The position numbers and the translations under genes were made by a program. The notes beneath the pieces were generated by a model. The model did not search any database, was not told where the DNA came from, and saw nothing but the letters and a program-made list of their open reading frames with translations. A stretch of 64,000 nucleotides of DNA. It comes from Aradus depressus. Taxonomy: Eukaryota; Arthropoda; Insecta; Hemiptera; Aradidae. Positions 9,954-20,487 of this stretch are shown here, in pieces; the stretch's first letter is position 1, and each line of letters begins with the position of its first letter. The stretch spans positions 32,877,087 through 32,941,086 of the forward strand of contig OY759216.1 in assembly GCA_963662175.1 (NCBI GenBank), written 5' to 3'.

Positions 9954-10225
9954 CCTGTTCATTCTGCGTTGCTCATTCGCGATTATTGCCCCCAGCCCCC
10001 GTGCTCACCAGACCTAGCCCCTGCGGACTTCTTCCGAAACTCAAGAGACCCCTAAAAGGGCAGTAACTTCACTCAACTGACGAAATTAAAGAAAAATCGT
10101 TGGAGGAGCTGAACAGCATTCCATAAGATGAGTTTTCAAGGTCCTTCCAGCAGTGGAAACGGCGGTGGGAAAAATGTATAGCTTCCAAAAGAAGTACTTT
10201 GAAGGGAACAATGTGTTCAGTAATA
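9954..10225 (+). pseudogene. mariner-type transposase, C-terminal remnant
   Basis: The frame from 9954 encodes PVHSALLIRDYC and then QPPCSPDLAPADFF. This is the PPYSPDLAP-DFF signature around the last catalytic aspartate of Tc1/mariner DDD transposases. A stop follows (RDP*). After a frame change KSLEELNSIP*DEF, FQQWKRRWEKCIAS complete the usual mariner C-terminus. At least two in-frame stops and a frameshift make it dead. The N-terminal DNA-binding half is absent upstream, and terminal inverted repeats were not found. Confidence 0.85.
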
Positions 10226-10473
10226 TATTTATGTATATATGACTGTATTATATATGACTTTTTGAAATGAAAAATGATATTAAAGATCCAAATTGGATTA
10301 CATTTGAAAACTCTGAGTTGATATAAAAAAATTGATTTACATATTTGTTCATTTTAAATCCCGTTTGAGCATCAGTTCTGCTTTCTTCAATCACTGGCAG
10401 GACATAGTCCTAATATTGCGTCAAGTGCACATTACTTAGTGGCTGCATAAAAGCTAAAAAAATTATCATTTTT
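10226..10473. other. No recognisable feature
   Basis: Short AT-rich spacer between the mariner remnant and the 23-bp repeat. Confidence 0.4.
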
Positions 10474-10632
10474 GGTAGCAAATTACCGTTGTTATTGGTA
10501 ACATATTAGCGTCAATATTGGTAGCAGATCAGTGTCAGTATTGGTATTAAATCAGCGTCAATATTGGTAGCAGATCAGTGTCAGTATTGGTAGTAAATCG
10601 GTGTTATCATTGGTAGAAGATATTGGTAGCAG
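10474..10632. repeat. 23-bp tandem repeat, about seven units
   Basis: ATTGGTAGCAGATCAGTGTC-type units recur every 23 bp. The best matches are at about 10543 and 10589; the outer ones are degraded. Weak ATTGGT/ATCGGT echoes continue to about 10740. Confidence 0.65.
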
Positions 10633-11428
10633 AGCAGTTGATGGAACTTTAAAGAATAGAAGAAAGGAAAGGTGGGTATTCAACATTGGTGGAAAATCGG
10701 AAGTAGCATCGGTGACGGATCAGCACGAGTAGCAAATCGCCAACAGCACCAGCTGCTAATCTATTTTTCGAGCAATAAACATTACAAAAGAGTAAGTTCA
10801 AATCGTCTGACAAAGCTGTCTGAAGTTCAATATCATATTGTATTCTATTTATTTTCTCTTTGATATTTTTCCTCTTTTCTCATAAAGACCTTTGACAGGC
10901 GTCACAAAAAGAAATAACTGTCATATTGAGGGTATCTGGGGTAGGATGGAAGGATCAAAATTAAATTAGGTCTCTGCTCCAACTTTTTGTCCCTTAGTGA
11001 CGACGCTCCACGGGGACAGACAGACGATGGAATAAAATATGGGTCCGTTGGGGCGCCAATTTGGGGTGTGTCAGCGGGCTATCTTCAGCTGTCCGTCCCT
11101 TGGGACTAGGATTCCCATCCGTCCAGCTTTTGGTAGGATTGTCCCGGAATTTAACACATTGTCCCGGATACCAAACAAAGAGTTTTATCTTGGGACACGA
11201 GTTTATTTTTAAAGGCCGATTTTTTGGAATAAAAGTTCGTGAAATCCTTGAAAACTCCCAAATGCTGAGAGATAATGTATTGGAAGATAGTCAGAATCTT
11301 CTAATGAAAATAATCTTCTCTAATGAAAATAATATATATATTTCTATTTTATGAATAACAGAAGATAAATTAATATAAAATTGCCTAACGATACAGTAAA
11401 ACTCAATAACAAAAATATCAATAAAACA
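10633..11428. other. No recognisable gene
   Basis: Frames at 10672-10863 and 11061-11354 show no known motif. The next element's 8-bp target site (ATAAAACA) ends this stretch. Confidence 0.4.
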
Positions 11429-12075
11429 CAGGCGTAGCGTAGTAGGGGCGACAGGGGCGGCCCGCCCCGGGCGGCACCTTTAGGGGGCGGCAAAATTTCA
11501 CAATAAATAATAATAATATCTTGTAAATATTTGAACCATTTCATATTTTTGTCGCACCTACGATTCGGACCGACCGAAATGAGCACGGAATTTTATATAA
11601 CAATGAGATTTTGCTCATTGTAGCGACTGACAACACCGTCTGTACTGACTTGCAGGGATTCCCCGTATTTTTTTTTATGCTTGGATTTTTTATGACTAAT
11701 ATTCAACGAGAATGGCTTCTATCTATAAAGAATAGTGTTCAATATTGTATAATACCACCTGCAAATTAGGTTACAGTACAGGCCTTCAAACACAGAACAG
11801 GCTAAAAAAATACAAGAACTTGACACTGTTGATCTGGTATCTGTTAGAAATGTTAACATTGTTCCTATAATAAATGTGATTATAATATTGTAAAACATAT
11901 ATATATATAACTTTTTTATTTGTAACCTGTACAATACACAAAAATGATGCCTGTTCTTGCCGAAAAGTTCTTTAGAATTACTGTATATTATAGTCTTTTA
12001 AATTGAAATACCTAAATAAGAAGGCGGCAAAATTTTCTTCCGCCCCGGGCGGCGGACACCCACGCTACGCCACTG
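11429..12075. mobile_element. hAT-type non-autonomous element, 647 bp
   Basis: The right end reads (reverse complement) CAGTGGCGTAGCGTGGGTGT then CCGCCGCCCGGGGCGG; the left end reads CAGGCGTAGCGTAGTAGG then GGGCGGCCCGCCCCGGGCGG. CAG-starting ends and 8-bp flanks ATAAAACA (11421-11428) / ATACAACA (12076-12083), 7 of 8 identical, fit the hAT superfamily. The GC-rich ends stand out from an AT-rich core. The core has only short frames with no recognisable transposase. Confidence 0.75.
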
Positions 12076-12083
12076 ATACAACA

Positions 12084-12704
12084 ATATCGATATTATTGAT
12101 GCATCGCGTATCAATACACATCACTCAGCATAGACGTCTTCCATTCCCAACTGCTGAGACTGATATTCATATTTTCAATTTCTATCAGTAACTTCAACTT
12201 CATGAAAGAAAATTGGCCTCAAAATAAAACAGAACTATTTCGAAACGCGCTGATTTTGTCAACTATCTAAAAGAGAAAGGCAGGGGACTGTGCTGAAAAT
12301 ACACTAAATATGTATGGTGGAAGCATGAACTAAAGTAAATACGAGTACATGTTCATCTTCTTCTTCATGTTAACTCTATATTAATATTGACATTAATTGT
12401 TTACAATTTCAATACCACAATGGGGAATGGTAGGTAGCAAATTTGTTCAAAATTCAATTTTCATAATTTAATTATATTTTTACTGCCTGAGATCCTCGAA
12501 ATATGAAAAACGAGTTTTTGCAAAAAGTCTATTCGTGTTTGTGGGTATTTCACGATTTCGGTCAGACGGCTAAGTGGATCAAAACCATAGTGTGATACAT
12601 GGACGACCTTCTTCGGGTCTGTTGCTAGGTTATTGAGGTTGGGAAAGGGTTGTCCAGCCCTGGGATCCTTGGAAGGCAGTCCTACTCGCACTAGCATTGC
12701 AGTT
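12084..12704. other. No recognisable gene
   Basis: A 78-codon minus frame (12461-12697) has no identifiable motif. Otherwise AT-rich spacer. Confidence 0.4.
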
Positions 12705-13735
12705 ATAATTAGTGCGCTCCTTTGTCGCTCTCATGGACATGAGCCCGGAATCTACAATGGGAGTCCCAAATTTTGCCTATTATACTATACATTTTTATTC
12801 ATCTAGAGTAGGGGTCTTTAACGAGTACCTGACATCGTGCAGGCTCGGGACCAATGCTTAATAATAATAAATTTATTTCCGTTAGACCAATACATGGTAA
12901 TAGGATACGTCAAAAGAATTTATACATTAAGATATAGATTTATAACTACTTGATAACACACATATGATTAGTAGTAATAACAAAACTATTTAAAAAAAGT
13001 GAAATGAAATTAATAAAACTAAACAAATAAATACTTAAAAATATATGAGTGCATAAACAAATTAATACAAGATACGATTATAATAAGTGGAGACTTTTTT
13101 CAATTTCATCAAAATTAAGATAACTATTTTTCAAAAAAACTCTTCGGAAGTGTTTTTGTGTTTCGGGACATTCTTACGTCCCATCATCAGGTCTCAATGT
13201 GTGAGATATAGAAGAAAAAACAAACAAAAAAAACAATATAACAATATATGAAAAAATATATATATAGATTAATCAATTATAAATTAATATATAAAAAAGT
13301 CTAACTAAATAAAAAATTATAAATTAATAAATAAAACAATAACGTACATTCAACTGACCTTTAAGGTGTGGAGGAACTCTGCCCAAAAAAGAAAAATGAA
13401 AGCTTTGTATCAAACAATGTTTTTTGGATGTGAAATACGATTTTTTATTGTGGTTATTTTATTATTTTGAACAGTGAGAATAAAATTCCATTTCCGTGTA
13501 AAGGGTTTCCTCTAACATAAACATTTTTAGTTGAAATTTAAATTTTTTTATTTTATCTATTGACTTGAGTGAGGAAGGGCATTAATTAATTAATTAATTC
13601 CTTTATGAGTTTACACTTTTTTCAAAAAGAGAAGAGCAATGTTTAGTTATTCGAAAGTTTTCTTTCTTCCTGGTATCGTAATCGTGACTTAATGTCCCAT
13701 CTAAAGGGCGGCATGCTTAAGTTTTTTCAAAGTTA
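12705..13735 (-). mobile_element. SINE-1 copy, split by a LINE insertion
   Basis: The 3' part of the SINE lies at 12705-12865 (TCATGGACATGAGCCCGG to GGGACCAATGCTTAAT on the plus strand). The middle resumes at 13690 (CTTAATGTCCCATCTAAAGG). Between them sits the LINE copy of 12866-13689. CTTAAT occurs at both junctions and probably marks the target duplication. The tRNA head is missing or too degraded to see. Confidence 0.7.
12866..13689 (-). mobile_element. CR1-like LINE 3' end inside a SINE
   Basis: On the minus strand it opens with the end of an RT-family ORF (SHDYDTRKK, then HCSSLFEKS, later KKFKFQLKMFMLEETLYTEM) broken by stops. About 600 bp of 3' region follow, ending in AATAAATTTATTATTATT, an (ATT)n LINE tail. 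A CTGATGA-T-GGGAC...GTCCC-GAAAC core lies at 13160-13190, about 300 bp before the tail. The copy is 5'-truncated. The same element is seen at 61972-63170 and 43190-43634. Confidence 0.75.
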
Positions 13736-14929
13736 TATATATATATCGCTCAAGAACCACGAAATGAAAACTTTATCATCGAGAAGCTCATTGTTTTTCT
13801 CTCGAGAAGACGATTTCGTCAATAGCTAGGAGGGGGCAGAGAGACCTACTTCAGTGTGGAGCTGATCAGAATTGCAATTCAGAAGTCATCTCTTGTACAG
13901 ATTTACGGGGAGGGTTGAAAAAGGGGCAAGAGGTGATTTAGGAGCTTGGGAGAGTGGAGTCAGTCATCGATCAGGAGAAATAGCAATAGCTACGTGGTGG
14001 TGGGTCTACATTCCCAGCCTCAAGTTCCTCGTCCCCTGGGAGAGTATCAGAGCGGTTTTGTATAGTTTCCGGCCTTTCAGACATAGTTCTCTCTGGAGGT
14101 GCGTCACACTAGGACAGTATTGTATAGTCCAGTAGCGGCTCGGTGCCTCAACTAGGAAAGAACACCGAACTGAACTGTTACGACCAACACTCCACTCCCC
14201 CGCTAGACCTTCAGTCTCTCCCGCACCGAAGGCAGAACGGCTTTTATTCGGATGCTATAGGCTCAGGATTCGTTATGAAAACTTAATTGTAAAGAGTATT
14301 AACCCTAAAAAACTAACGTTGAAAATCAGTCATTTAGTCACTTGGGGTCAAACGGGTGAGGTTTCGGAAACCAAGGCTATCTTCTAATTTCAGTTCAAAA
14401 AGTAAATTGCAACCGAAACGAGGTCCCTCCGCAAAAATGTCACGCCTCCACCAAGATCTCCTCTTACGCTTCATTTCATTGTTCATATTAGAACTGCGCA
14501 AGCAGCCATCCCAACAAGATCAGTCATGTCTAGTGACTAAGACGAGCAACAAGGCATTCAAGTGTGGACACGCGACAAAGTCTCTAGACAGTCTATATAG
14601 ATTGTCTAGATACATGTCTATAGACAGTCCCTGTACATATCTTTAGATAATCGCTCGACTTTGTATACAAGTGTGTATAAGGCCTTATTTTTCCTAATGA
14701 CCATCAATTTGTGCACTGATCTTTTTCGCCAAACAAGTTAAAAATATTAATTATTTTTTTAATCAAGATATTATTAAGATTTTTTAAAATCAAAACCAAT
14801 GATATTGTGAACAATTTTATAAAAAAATCCTTTTAATTGCATAAAAACAACGATGTAACTATAATAGTTTTTCATTTCTTTAAAGAACTAATCTAATCTG
14901 ATTATTACATTGTGTATCACAATAATTTA
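13736..14929. other. No recognisable gene; one small palindrome
   Basis: Frames at 13872-14135 and 14356-14646 carry no known motif. 14584-14609 is a palindrome (CTAGACA...TGTCTAG) followed by further TCTAGAYA words to about 14645. Confidence 0.45.
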
Positions 14930-15060
14930 TCACTCTTATAGTTTTAATTATGGTAACTGTAGTAAATAAAGTGGAGTAAATTAAGGATAAAAATATTTTA
15001 TACTTAGATAAAAAAGTTTGTCACTTTTCACAAGCTTTCATACTTTTATATCTATAGTTA
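14930..15060 (-). repeat. Inverted partner of 9090-9210 (unoccupied MITE site)
   Basis: On the minus strand SINE-1's 3' end, AATAACTAACTATA, runs into AAAGCTTGTGAAAAGTGAC without the 393-bp TIR element present at 8697. The pair therefore documents a filled and an empty site. Confidence 0.65.
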
Positions 15061-15065
15061 GTTAT

Positions 15066-15335
15066 TATGGCTCATGCCCGGGCTTTAACTACGAGGTCAT
15101 ATCGCCTACTACCAGAGCGCTCTTTCTTCACTCTGGTGAACATGAGCCCGACTCTACTATGAGAGTTCTAAATTTTGCCTACCCTAAATTGTTAATTCCC
15201 TAGATCCCTTTAACGAATACCTGACATCGTACAGGCTCGGGACCATCGCTTAACGTCCCATCCGAAGGACGGAGTGCTTAAGTTTTTTTACTTCCCAGAT
15301 AAAATGAACTAAGGGCCTCGTCGGCCGGGTTTCAT
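15066..15335 (-). mobile_element. SINE-1 copy lacking the tRNA head
   Basis: GGCTCATGCCCGGGCTTTAA through CTACCAGAGCGCTCTTTC and ACGTCCCATCCGAAGGACGG to GGGCCTCGTCGGCCGGGTTT. It stops inside the B box, so the promoter half is truncated. Confidence 0.75.
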
Positions 15336-15444
15336 AATTACAAAATGAACACCACAGGCCCCTTCTGCAAGGCCAATTCTGTTGCTTTTGTTTCTGCTCT
15401 AGTAGCCTTTGTTCAAAAATCTTCTAAGACAACTGTCTTCTAAG

Positions 15445-16095
15445 TAGTTTTGTCGAACTATCGATAGTACTTTCGATTACTTGGTAGGATGTACTATCGA
15501 TTGTACTATCAAATTTGAAATTTAAATTTAGCGGTCTCGCACTTATATTATCCATATTTTATGATAAGATTACTGAATTTATACATAAACATTTATAGAA
15601 CTCAAGTAAAGTTTAATATTATTAGAACCGTGGCATTGTCGTGACTGATGTAAGTGTTTGAGTGGATCGTTTCCGTCGTCTTCAGTAGTATTAAAATAAA
15701 TTACCTGATGTTTTCATTTGAGGTCATCTTCAAGATTCGGTATTCCTTTTTGCGTTATTTACATCGCGCCAACTTCTTTGGCCCAACATCTCTAACGAAA
15801 TGTTCTAACACATTCGAATGATTTTGCCGTTTCACACCGCTCATGAGACATGCCTCACACTAGTAATAAAATTAAAAAGAAAACGTAGCAAAATCGAACT
15901 AAGAATATTACAAAATAAAATTCACTTAGTAAACACAGTAGGAACTGATAATACTGATTAGGACGAAACTTTTCTTGGTTACTGACAGAAACCGAACTCT
16001 TTTCCCGACAGTGGCGATTGCTTTTCTTGTTCAAGTTTTGCTAAGAACTATCGATACTATCGGATTGTCCGACTATCCATAGTTTGACACCACTA
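15445..16095. mobile_element. hAT-type non-autonomous element, 651 bp, with perfect 8-bp target duplication
   Basis: Ends are TAGTTTTGTCGAACTATCG (left) and, reverse complemented, TAGTGGTGTCAAACTATGG (right), both followed by further ATCGATAG-rich sequence. CTTCTAAG lies immediately outside each end (15437-15444 and 16096-16103). The 8-bp duplication and TAG-starting ends point to hAT. The inner frames are short, with no transposase recognised. Confidence 0.8.
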
Positions 16096-16103
16096 CTTCT
16101 AAG

Positions 16104-16479
16104 ACAACTTTCTGTTCTCTATGGATGGTTGTAGCGTTCATCTATTTTGCCAAAAGGGTAATCGGAAGTAAGAAAAATAGAAAGGAAAGCCACGTCAGAT
16201 ATAAAAGAATATAATACTAAGGGTTACTAATGACCGACATTTTAACATGGATTCGGGCAACGCTTTTAGTAACCACCGCCAAAAAGTAAACATTAACGCT
16301 TCAAGCTAATGACCGAAAGTGACAGGCATACCTGAGTTTGTTTGCCTGGCTCGTTGATCACGTTGGAACTTTAACTCTGCGAACAACACTGATTGAGTCC
16401 GACCGACTGAATGAAGCACAGTACACACCAAACACACAGAAAGACAGAATTTTTTTTTCACGTTAATAAGGAGGTCGGA
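16104..16479. other. No recognisable feature
   Basis: Unremarkable sequence with no repeat or protein recognised. Confidence 0.4.
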
Positions 16480-16858
16480 AAACATGAAATTCCGTTGAAA
16501 ACTTCATATCGAATTTCTGACCAAATTACATAACTTCCCCTATACTTCGTATATCTGGGAAAATAAAAGGACGTCAGTGAATCACCGACAACGTACTTCC
16601 CCTGTATGAAAGTGTTTTCGCTCTCTCTCCAACAACAAACGACGTTTTAGCAAAAAATAAATGGTTGGCTTACATAGACCCTTCTGAATCCTCATCGTCA
16701 ATTTTGTTTAGATACAATACAACAGGATTTTCCTGTTTCATGATGTTCATTTTTAGAATCAGGTCGTAAAATATGAAATTCTGTTAAAAACTCCACATCG
16801 AATTTCTGATCGATTACATAACTTCGTTTATATCTGGGAAAGCAAAAAAAAAAAAATT
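16480..16858 (-). repeat. Family A repeat, two fragments
   Basis: 16480-16570 and 16740-16840 both carry GAAATTCYGTTRAAAACT-type and CGAATTTCTGAYC words ending at CATAACTTC. Between them (16575-16720) lies the other family-A end, GTGAATCACCGACAACG then TACTTCCCC. The pieces look like two overlapping copies. Confidence 0.6.
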
Positions 16859-16960
16859 AAAGTAGGTACATGTTATCAAACTCACTCGTGCCACCACTGG
16901 TATTATGAAATTTAGATATGGATACTATTATAAGGTTCATAGAGAGGAATAGAGACTCAC

Positions 16961-17061
16961 CTTTTTCTGTCTTGTGCTGGGTAGGAGGCGAGGCTGGAAC
17001 ACGGACAGCAGACAACAAGACACAGAGCAGGCAGAGGGCTACCGCCATCACTGGGCCATCC
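16961..17061 (-). CDS. Candidate first coding exon of a secreted peptide or protein
   Basis: On the minus strand a pyrimidine-leaning tract ends TATGCCTTAG (acceptor AG at 17063-17062). The exon follows, then AAAAAG|GTGAGT, a consensus donor at 16960-16955. An ATG at 17048 (context CCCAGTGATGG) opens MAVALCLLCVLLSAVRVPAS, a classic signal peptide: short n-region, about 12 hydrophobic residues, a small-residue cleavage zone. PPTQHKTEK follows and the exon ends in phase 1. A signal-peptide exon behind a non-coding 5' exon is common for insect neuropeptide, hormone and antimicrobial precursors, but the mature part is not in view and no family can be named. Both splice sites are by eye only. Confidence 0.4.
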
Positions 17062-17139
17062 CTAAGGCATAAGAAAATATATCAGCTTATCCAAACACAC
17101 TTCAAATTACTATTTTCATTAATTTCTTATAACTTAAGT

Positions 17140-17225
17140 ATAAGGCAGTGTTGTAATCGTGAAAAAATCCGAGATTTAGTTTTAGATGGAGTTTCACATT
17201 TCAAGGTCCCCTTAGTACGGTTTGT
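17140..17225 (+). repeat. Interspersed repeat family C, fragment
   Basis: TGTAATCGTGAAAAAATCCGAGA and TTTCACATTTCAAGGTCCCC are family-C words seen also at 42115, 42965, 44575 and 47985. Confidence 0.5.
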
Positions 17226-17278
17226 GCCCATGTGTGTACATGACTAGAACATTGTGAACATTATACCCATATCTGTAG

Positions 17279-17482
17279 GATTTGGCAAGTCAGCAGTAAA
17301 CCTATTGTAAGTATAGCATCTTGGACCGATTATACCCTCTCATCCAAAAGGCCGATAAGTCATTCTACCTCTAACTGTGAGATTTGGCAAGTCTGCAGTA
17401 AACCTATTGTAAGTATAGCATCTTGGACCGATTATACCCTCTCATCCAAAAGGCCGATAAGTCATTCTACCTCTAACTAAAC
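17279..17482. repeat. Tandem duplication of a 102-bp unit
   Basis: TTTGGCAAGTCAGCAGTAAA at 17281 recurs at 17383 with one mismatch, and the whole 102 bp is nearly identical through CATTCTACCTCTAACT. This looks like a recent duplication. Confidence 0.85.
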
Positions 17483-17879
17483 TTGTTTCGGTCCTCCTTC
17501 CCCTTATTTCTTCTTCCTTTCCAAGGCGGCCCCCCAACTTTTTATCACCTCCTCAAACTTGCTGGTTGGTTCCTATCTAGATCCCTGAAGTAACTTGGCT
17601 GAGAAAGCCGGCAGAGAGGGAGAATGTCTCCCTGCCTCCCCACTTACACTAATCTATAAACTTGGCTTTAATTTATCTCAGTTAGGGGACCAATACCCTT
17701 AACAAGTTAGCTTCCTTTATCTTGTTAGTAAAAGGACAAAACTATTGTTTAAAACATTAATTTACATTTTCGTACGATATGTACTTTATATGCATTGATA
17801 TTCATTGACAAAGAACTTTGAGGGTCTGCAATGGAGCGGCGAACAGGATGATTCGAAGAATCGGCCAATGGGAGGAGGG
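17483..17879. other. No recognisable feature
   Basis: Pyrimidine-rich patches near 17490-17560 and 17620-17650. No gene or repeat recognised. Confidence 0.4.
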
Positions 17880-18085
17880 AGATCAGAAGGACCTCAACTC
17901 AGAAACTTCAATAACTGTCGATGTAATGAATTTATCGACACCAAATTTAGTATGAGGAGTTAGGAGCCTATGTCAACTATTGATTATTAGCGTAAACTGT
18001 CGACGTATATTAGAGGGAGAGCGTGTTAATCGATTAATTTTCGTTCTGAGGAAGTACATTACTGGTGATTCACCGACGATCTTTT
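17880..18085 (+). repeat. Family A repeat, right half
   Basis: AATAACTGTCGATGTAATGA, ACACCAAATTTAGTATGAG, TTAGAGGGAGAGCG, GGAAGTACATTACTGGTGA and CACCGACGATCTTTTTT appear in family order. Confidence 0.65.
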
Positions 18086-18436
18086 TTGACTAATCAACAT
18101 TCATCCAAGAATGACCCACATTAAAAAAAAGTAGTAGGCATTATCTAGACTACAATCTGTAATATTACTGTCGCTTAGCTGTAATAAACTGCCTTGATGC
18201 TGCTGTAAAAAAGCTCATTTGTTCGTTTAATGTAAATTTTCTTGCCCTTTTATCAGACCTTATTACGAATGTGATAAATTTAGTGCCCTGTTTAAATATT
18301 TTTATGCAGAGTTACGATTAGATTGAACCTATACCAAAGCAGATTTATTTTCCCATTGCGTAATAATATTGACTTTTCATGGTACCTTTTTCATACCATT
18401 TGAGAATAATTTGAAATTTTTAATAAGTAGGAAATT
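18086..18436. other. No recognisable feature
   Basis: AT-rich spacer before the 60-bp array. Confidence 0.4.
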
Positions 18437-19150
18437 AGAATAGATGGTACTTAGGTGGATAGTAGGTGCCTAGGCAGGTATTTGGATAGGGAACAACCTG
18501 GACAGGAGTTACATTAAGATAGGGAAGAATCTGGGCAGATCTTCAGTTGGGAAGGTATCTGAGCAGGGCAGTATGTAAGTGAGAAGCACCTGGGCAGGAC
18601 TTTATTTGGGAAGGTATCTGAACAGGCCTATATTCAGATTTGGAAGCACCTGGGCAGACCTGTATTTGGGAAGGTATCTTAGCAGAGCAGTATGTAAGTT
18701 GAGAAGCACCTGGGCAGACCTGTATTTGGGAAGGTATCTGAACAGGACAGTATGTATGTTGAGAAGCACCTGGGCAGACCTGTATTTTGGAAGGTATCTT
18801 AGCAGGGTTGTATGTAAGTTGAGAAGCACCTGTGCAGAACTGTATTTGGGAAGGTATCTGAGCAGGGCAGTATGTAGGTTGCGAAGCACCTGGGCAGAAC
18901 TGTATTTGGGAAGGTATCTTAGCAGGGCAGTATGTAAGTTGCGAAGCACCTGTACAGAACTATATTTGGGTATGTATCTGAACAGGACTATATTCAGATT
19001 GGGAAGCACCTGGGCCGAACTGTATTTGGGAAGATACCTGAACAGGACTATATTCAGATTGGGAAGCACCTGGGCAGAACTGTATTTAGGTAGGGGAGCA
19101 TCTAAGAAGGATTGTATTTGAGTTAGCTTCTCAGGAGGACTATATTTGAG
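18437..19150. repeat. 60-bp minisatellite, about eleven units
   Basis: AAGCACCTGGGCAGACCTG-type words recur every 60 bp (about 18643, 18703, 18763, 18823, 18883, 18943, 19003, 19063). Left-hand units from about 18437 are strongly diverged. The unit is 20 codons without stops on either strand, so frames of 180 (+, 18579-19121) and 200 codons (-, 19204-18602) open together. Changes between units alter residues in both frames, so neither is favoured as coding. Confidence 0.85.
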
Positions 19151-19249
19151 CAAGATAAACCAAGTCAAATGGAGATAGACCAACTCTCCAATGAGGTGTG
19201 GCAAACAGGAAAAACAAAGAAATAAATAGGACGACTAGAGAGGTAGGAG

Positions 19250-19627
19250 GTGGATTTGGCAGAGAACTCCGGAACTAGACATTCCTACTGCAGGTTCCTC
19301 CAGGAGTCTGTTTTCTGTCTGCCTTTTTTAATGCATTATTTGTCGACAATCTCCTTGGAGCCTGACCGGAGGATCGTGGCCATTGCTCTGGTGGCCTATC
19401 TAGCCCTCTACCAGCGGAGTCGACTTATCTCAAACGCTGAGGGGGTGGCAAGCAAGACTCCGGGACAGGCAAAGTCTCCGGTACAGATGAAAACTCAGGT
19501 AGTCATATTTTCGGTTACAATAAGGATCATAGATAAAACTTTCTCAAGGAATCTGACACTGACAGTAGAGATGCAAGAACTAAACACTAAAACCGCAAAA
19601 AATATGATGATGAGGCTGACCAGGTGA
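19250..19627 (+). other. Unidentified 125-codon open frame
   Basis: The less AT-rich part (19331-19498) reads MHYLSTISLEPDRRIVAIAL and on through AYLALYQRSRLIS. It is followed at 19498 by CAG|GTAGTC, which could be a weak donor. No family is recognised, and no acceptor or promoter supports it. It may be an exon or chance. Confidence 0.15.
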
Positions 19628-19764
19628 GTCACAGCGCTCCTCCCCTACTTCTACACCACTTTACTCTCCTCCCTTCGTTTATGTATCATAGCCGGGTTTT
19701 TCGTTTATTTTTAATTAGTTTTTTTATTAACATAGAAATGGTAAATTAAATTTGTAAATTAATA

Positions 19765-20018
19765 GTTAGTAAGCCCGCTCTACTATGGGCGTCCTAAATT
19801 TTGCCTACCCTAAATTTTTATTCACTAGGATAAGGGTCTTTAACGAGTACCTGACATCGTACAGGTTCGGTAGCTTAACGTCCCTTCCGAAGGAGGGCGT
19901 GCTTAATTTTATTTTACTTCCCAGATAAAATAAACTAAGGGCCTCGGCCGGGTTTCGAAACCGCGATCTTGAGCTCGGTAAGCAAGCATGGATACCACTG
20001 AGCTACCGACGTCCTCTT
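19765..20018 (-). mobile_element. SINE-1 copy with tRNA head
   Basis: On the minus strand the head carries CGGTAGCTCAGTGGTATCC (A box) and GGTTTCGAAACCCGG (B-box region, one base longer than in the 5160 copy). The body runs through AAGCACGCCCTCCTTCGG and stops near AGAGCGGGCTTACT, missing the last 80 bp or so of the 5160 copy. Confidence 0.75.
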
Positions 20019-20187
20019 TAAGTTTATATTATTATTAATAGTGTATTGAGAATCATAATTAAAATTATTGTAATATTACAAATGAATTGTATTAATCATA
20101 TTTTGAGTTGTTTGTGTGATATTTTATACTTTAAGATTAAATCACTTTTTACTGCTTTCTGTGATATACTTGAATTTTTTTTTGTAA
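20019..20187. other. AT-rich spacer
   Basis: No feature seen. Confidence 0.4.
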
Positions 20188-20487
20188 TCATTTCATAATT
20201 AGTTTAAAAACAAATGTATCTACACAATCCATGTATTTTCGGAATCGCCTTTTTAAGCTCTTTAATTTGGTACCCCACTCGATGGGTTTTGTTGATTTTG
20301 ATTTATAGATTTTAGTATATGTACCGCCGAAGCGATTTATAGATTGGTTCAATGAGATACAGGTGTCCGCATTTAATTTACACCCTAAAAAAGCATGGCG
20401 GAGCTTCCGTACTTTTAGAACACAATTCTCAAAACGCTTGTAAAAATATGTAATTAAAGTCATCCTGAGTCCAGTTTGCACAAACAA
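20188..20487 (-). pseudogene. Possible piggyBac-like transposase scrap
   Basis: A 99-codon minus frame contains LNQSINRFGGTYTKIY then STKPIEWGTKLKSL. The spacing recalls the DE-x-MxxFKGR...xxxKPxKWGxKLxxL block of piggyBac-type transposases, but the catalytic Asp is not visible (NQ in its place) and nothing else of the family is present. Weak similarity by eye only; it could be chance. Confidence 0.22.

Noticed and set aside
20188..20487. Confident piggyBac transposase
   Set aside because: Only one short block is reminiscent of the family and no catalytic Asp is visible, so it is kept as a low-confidence scrap.
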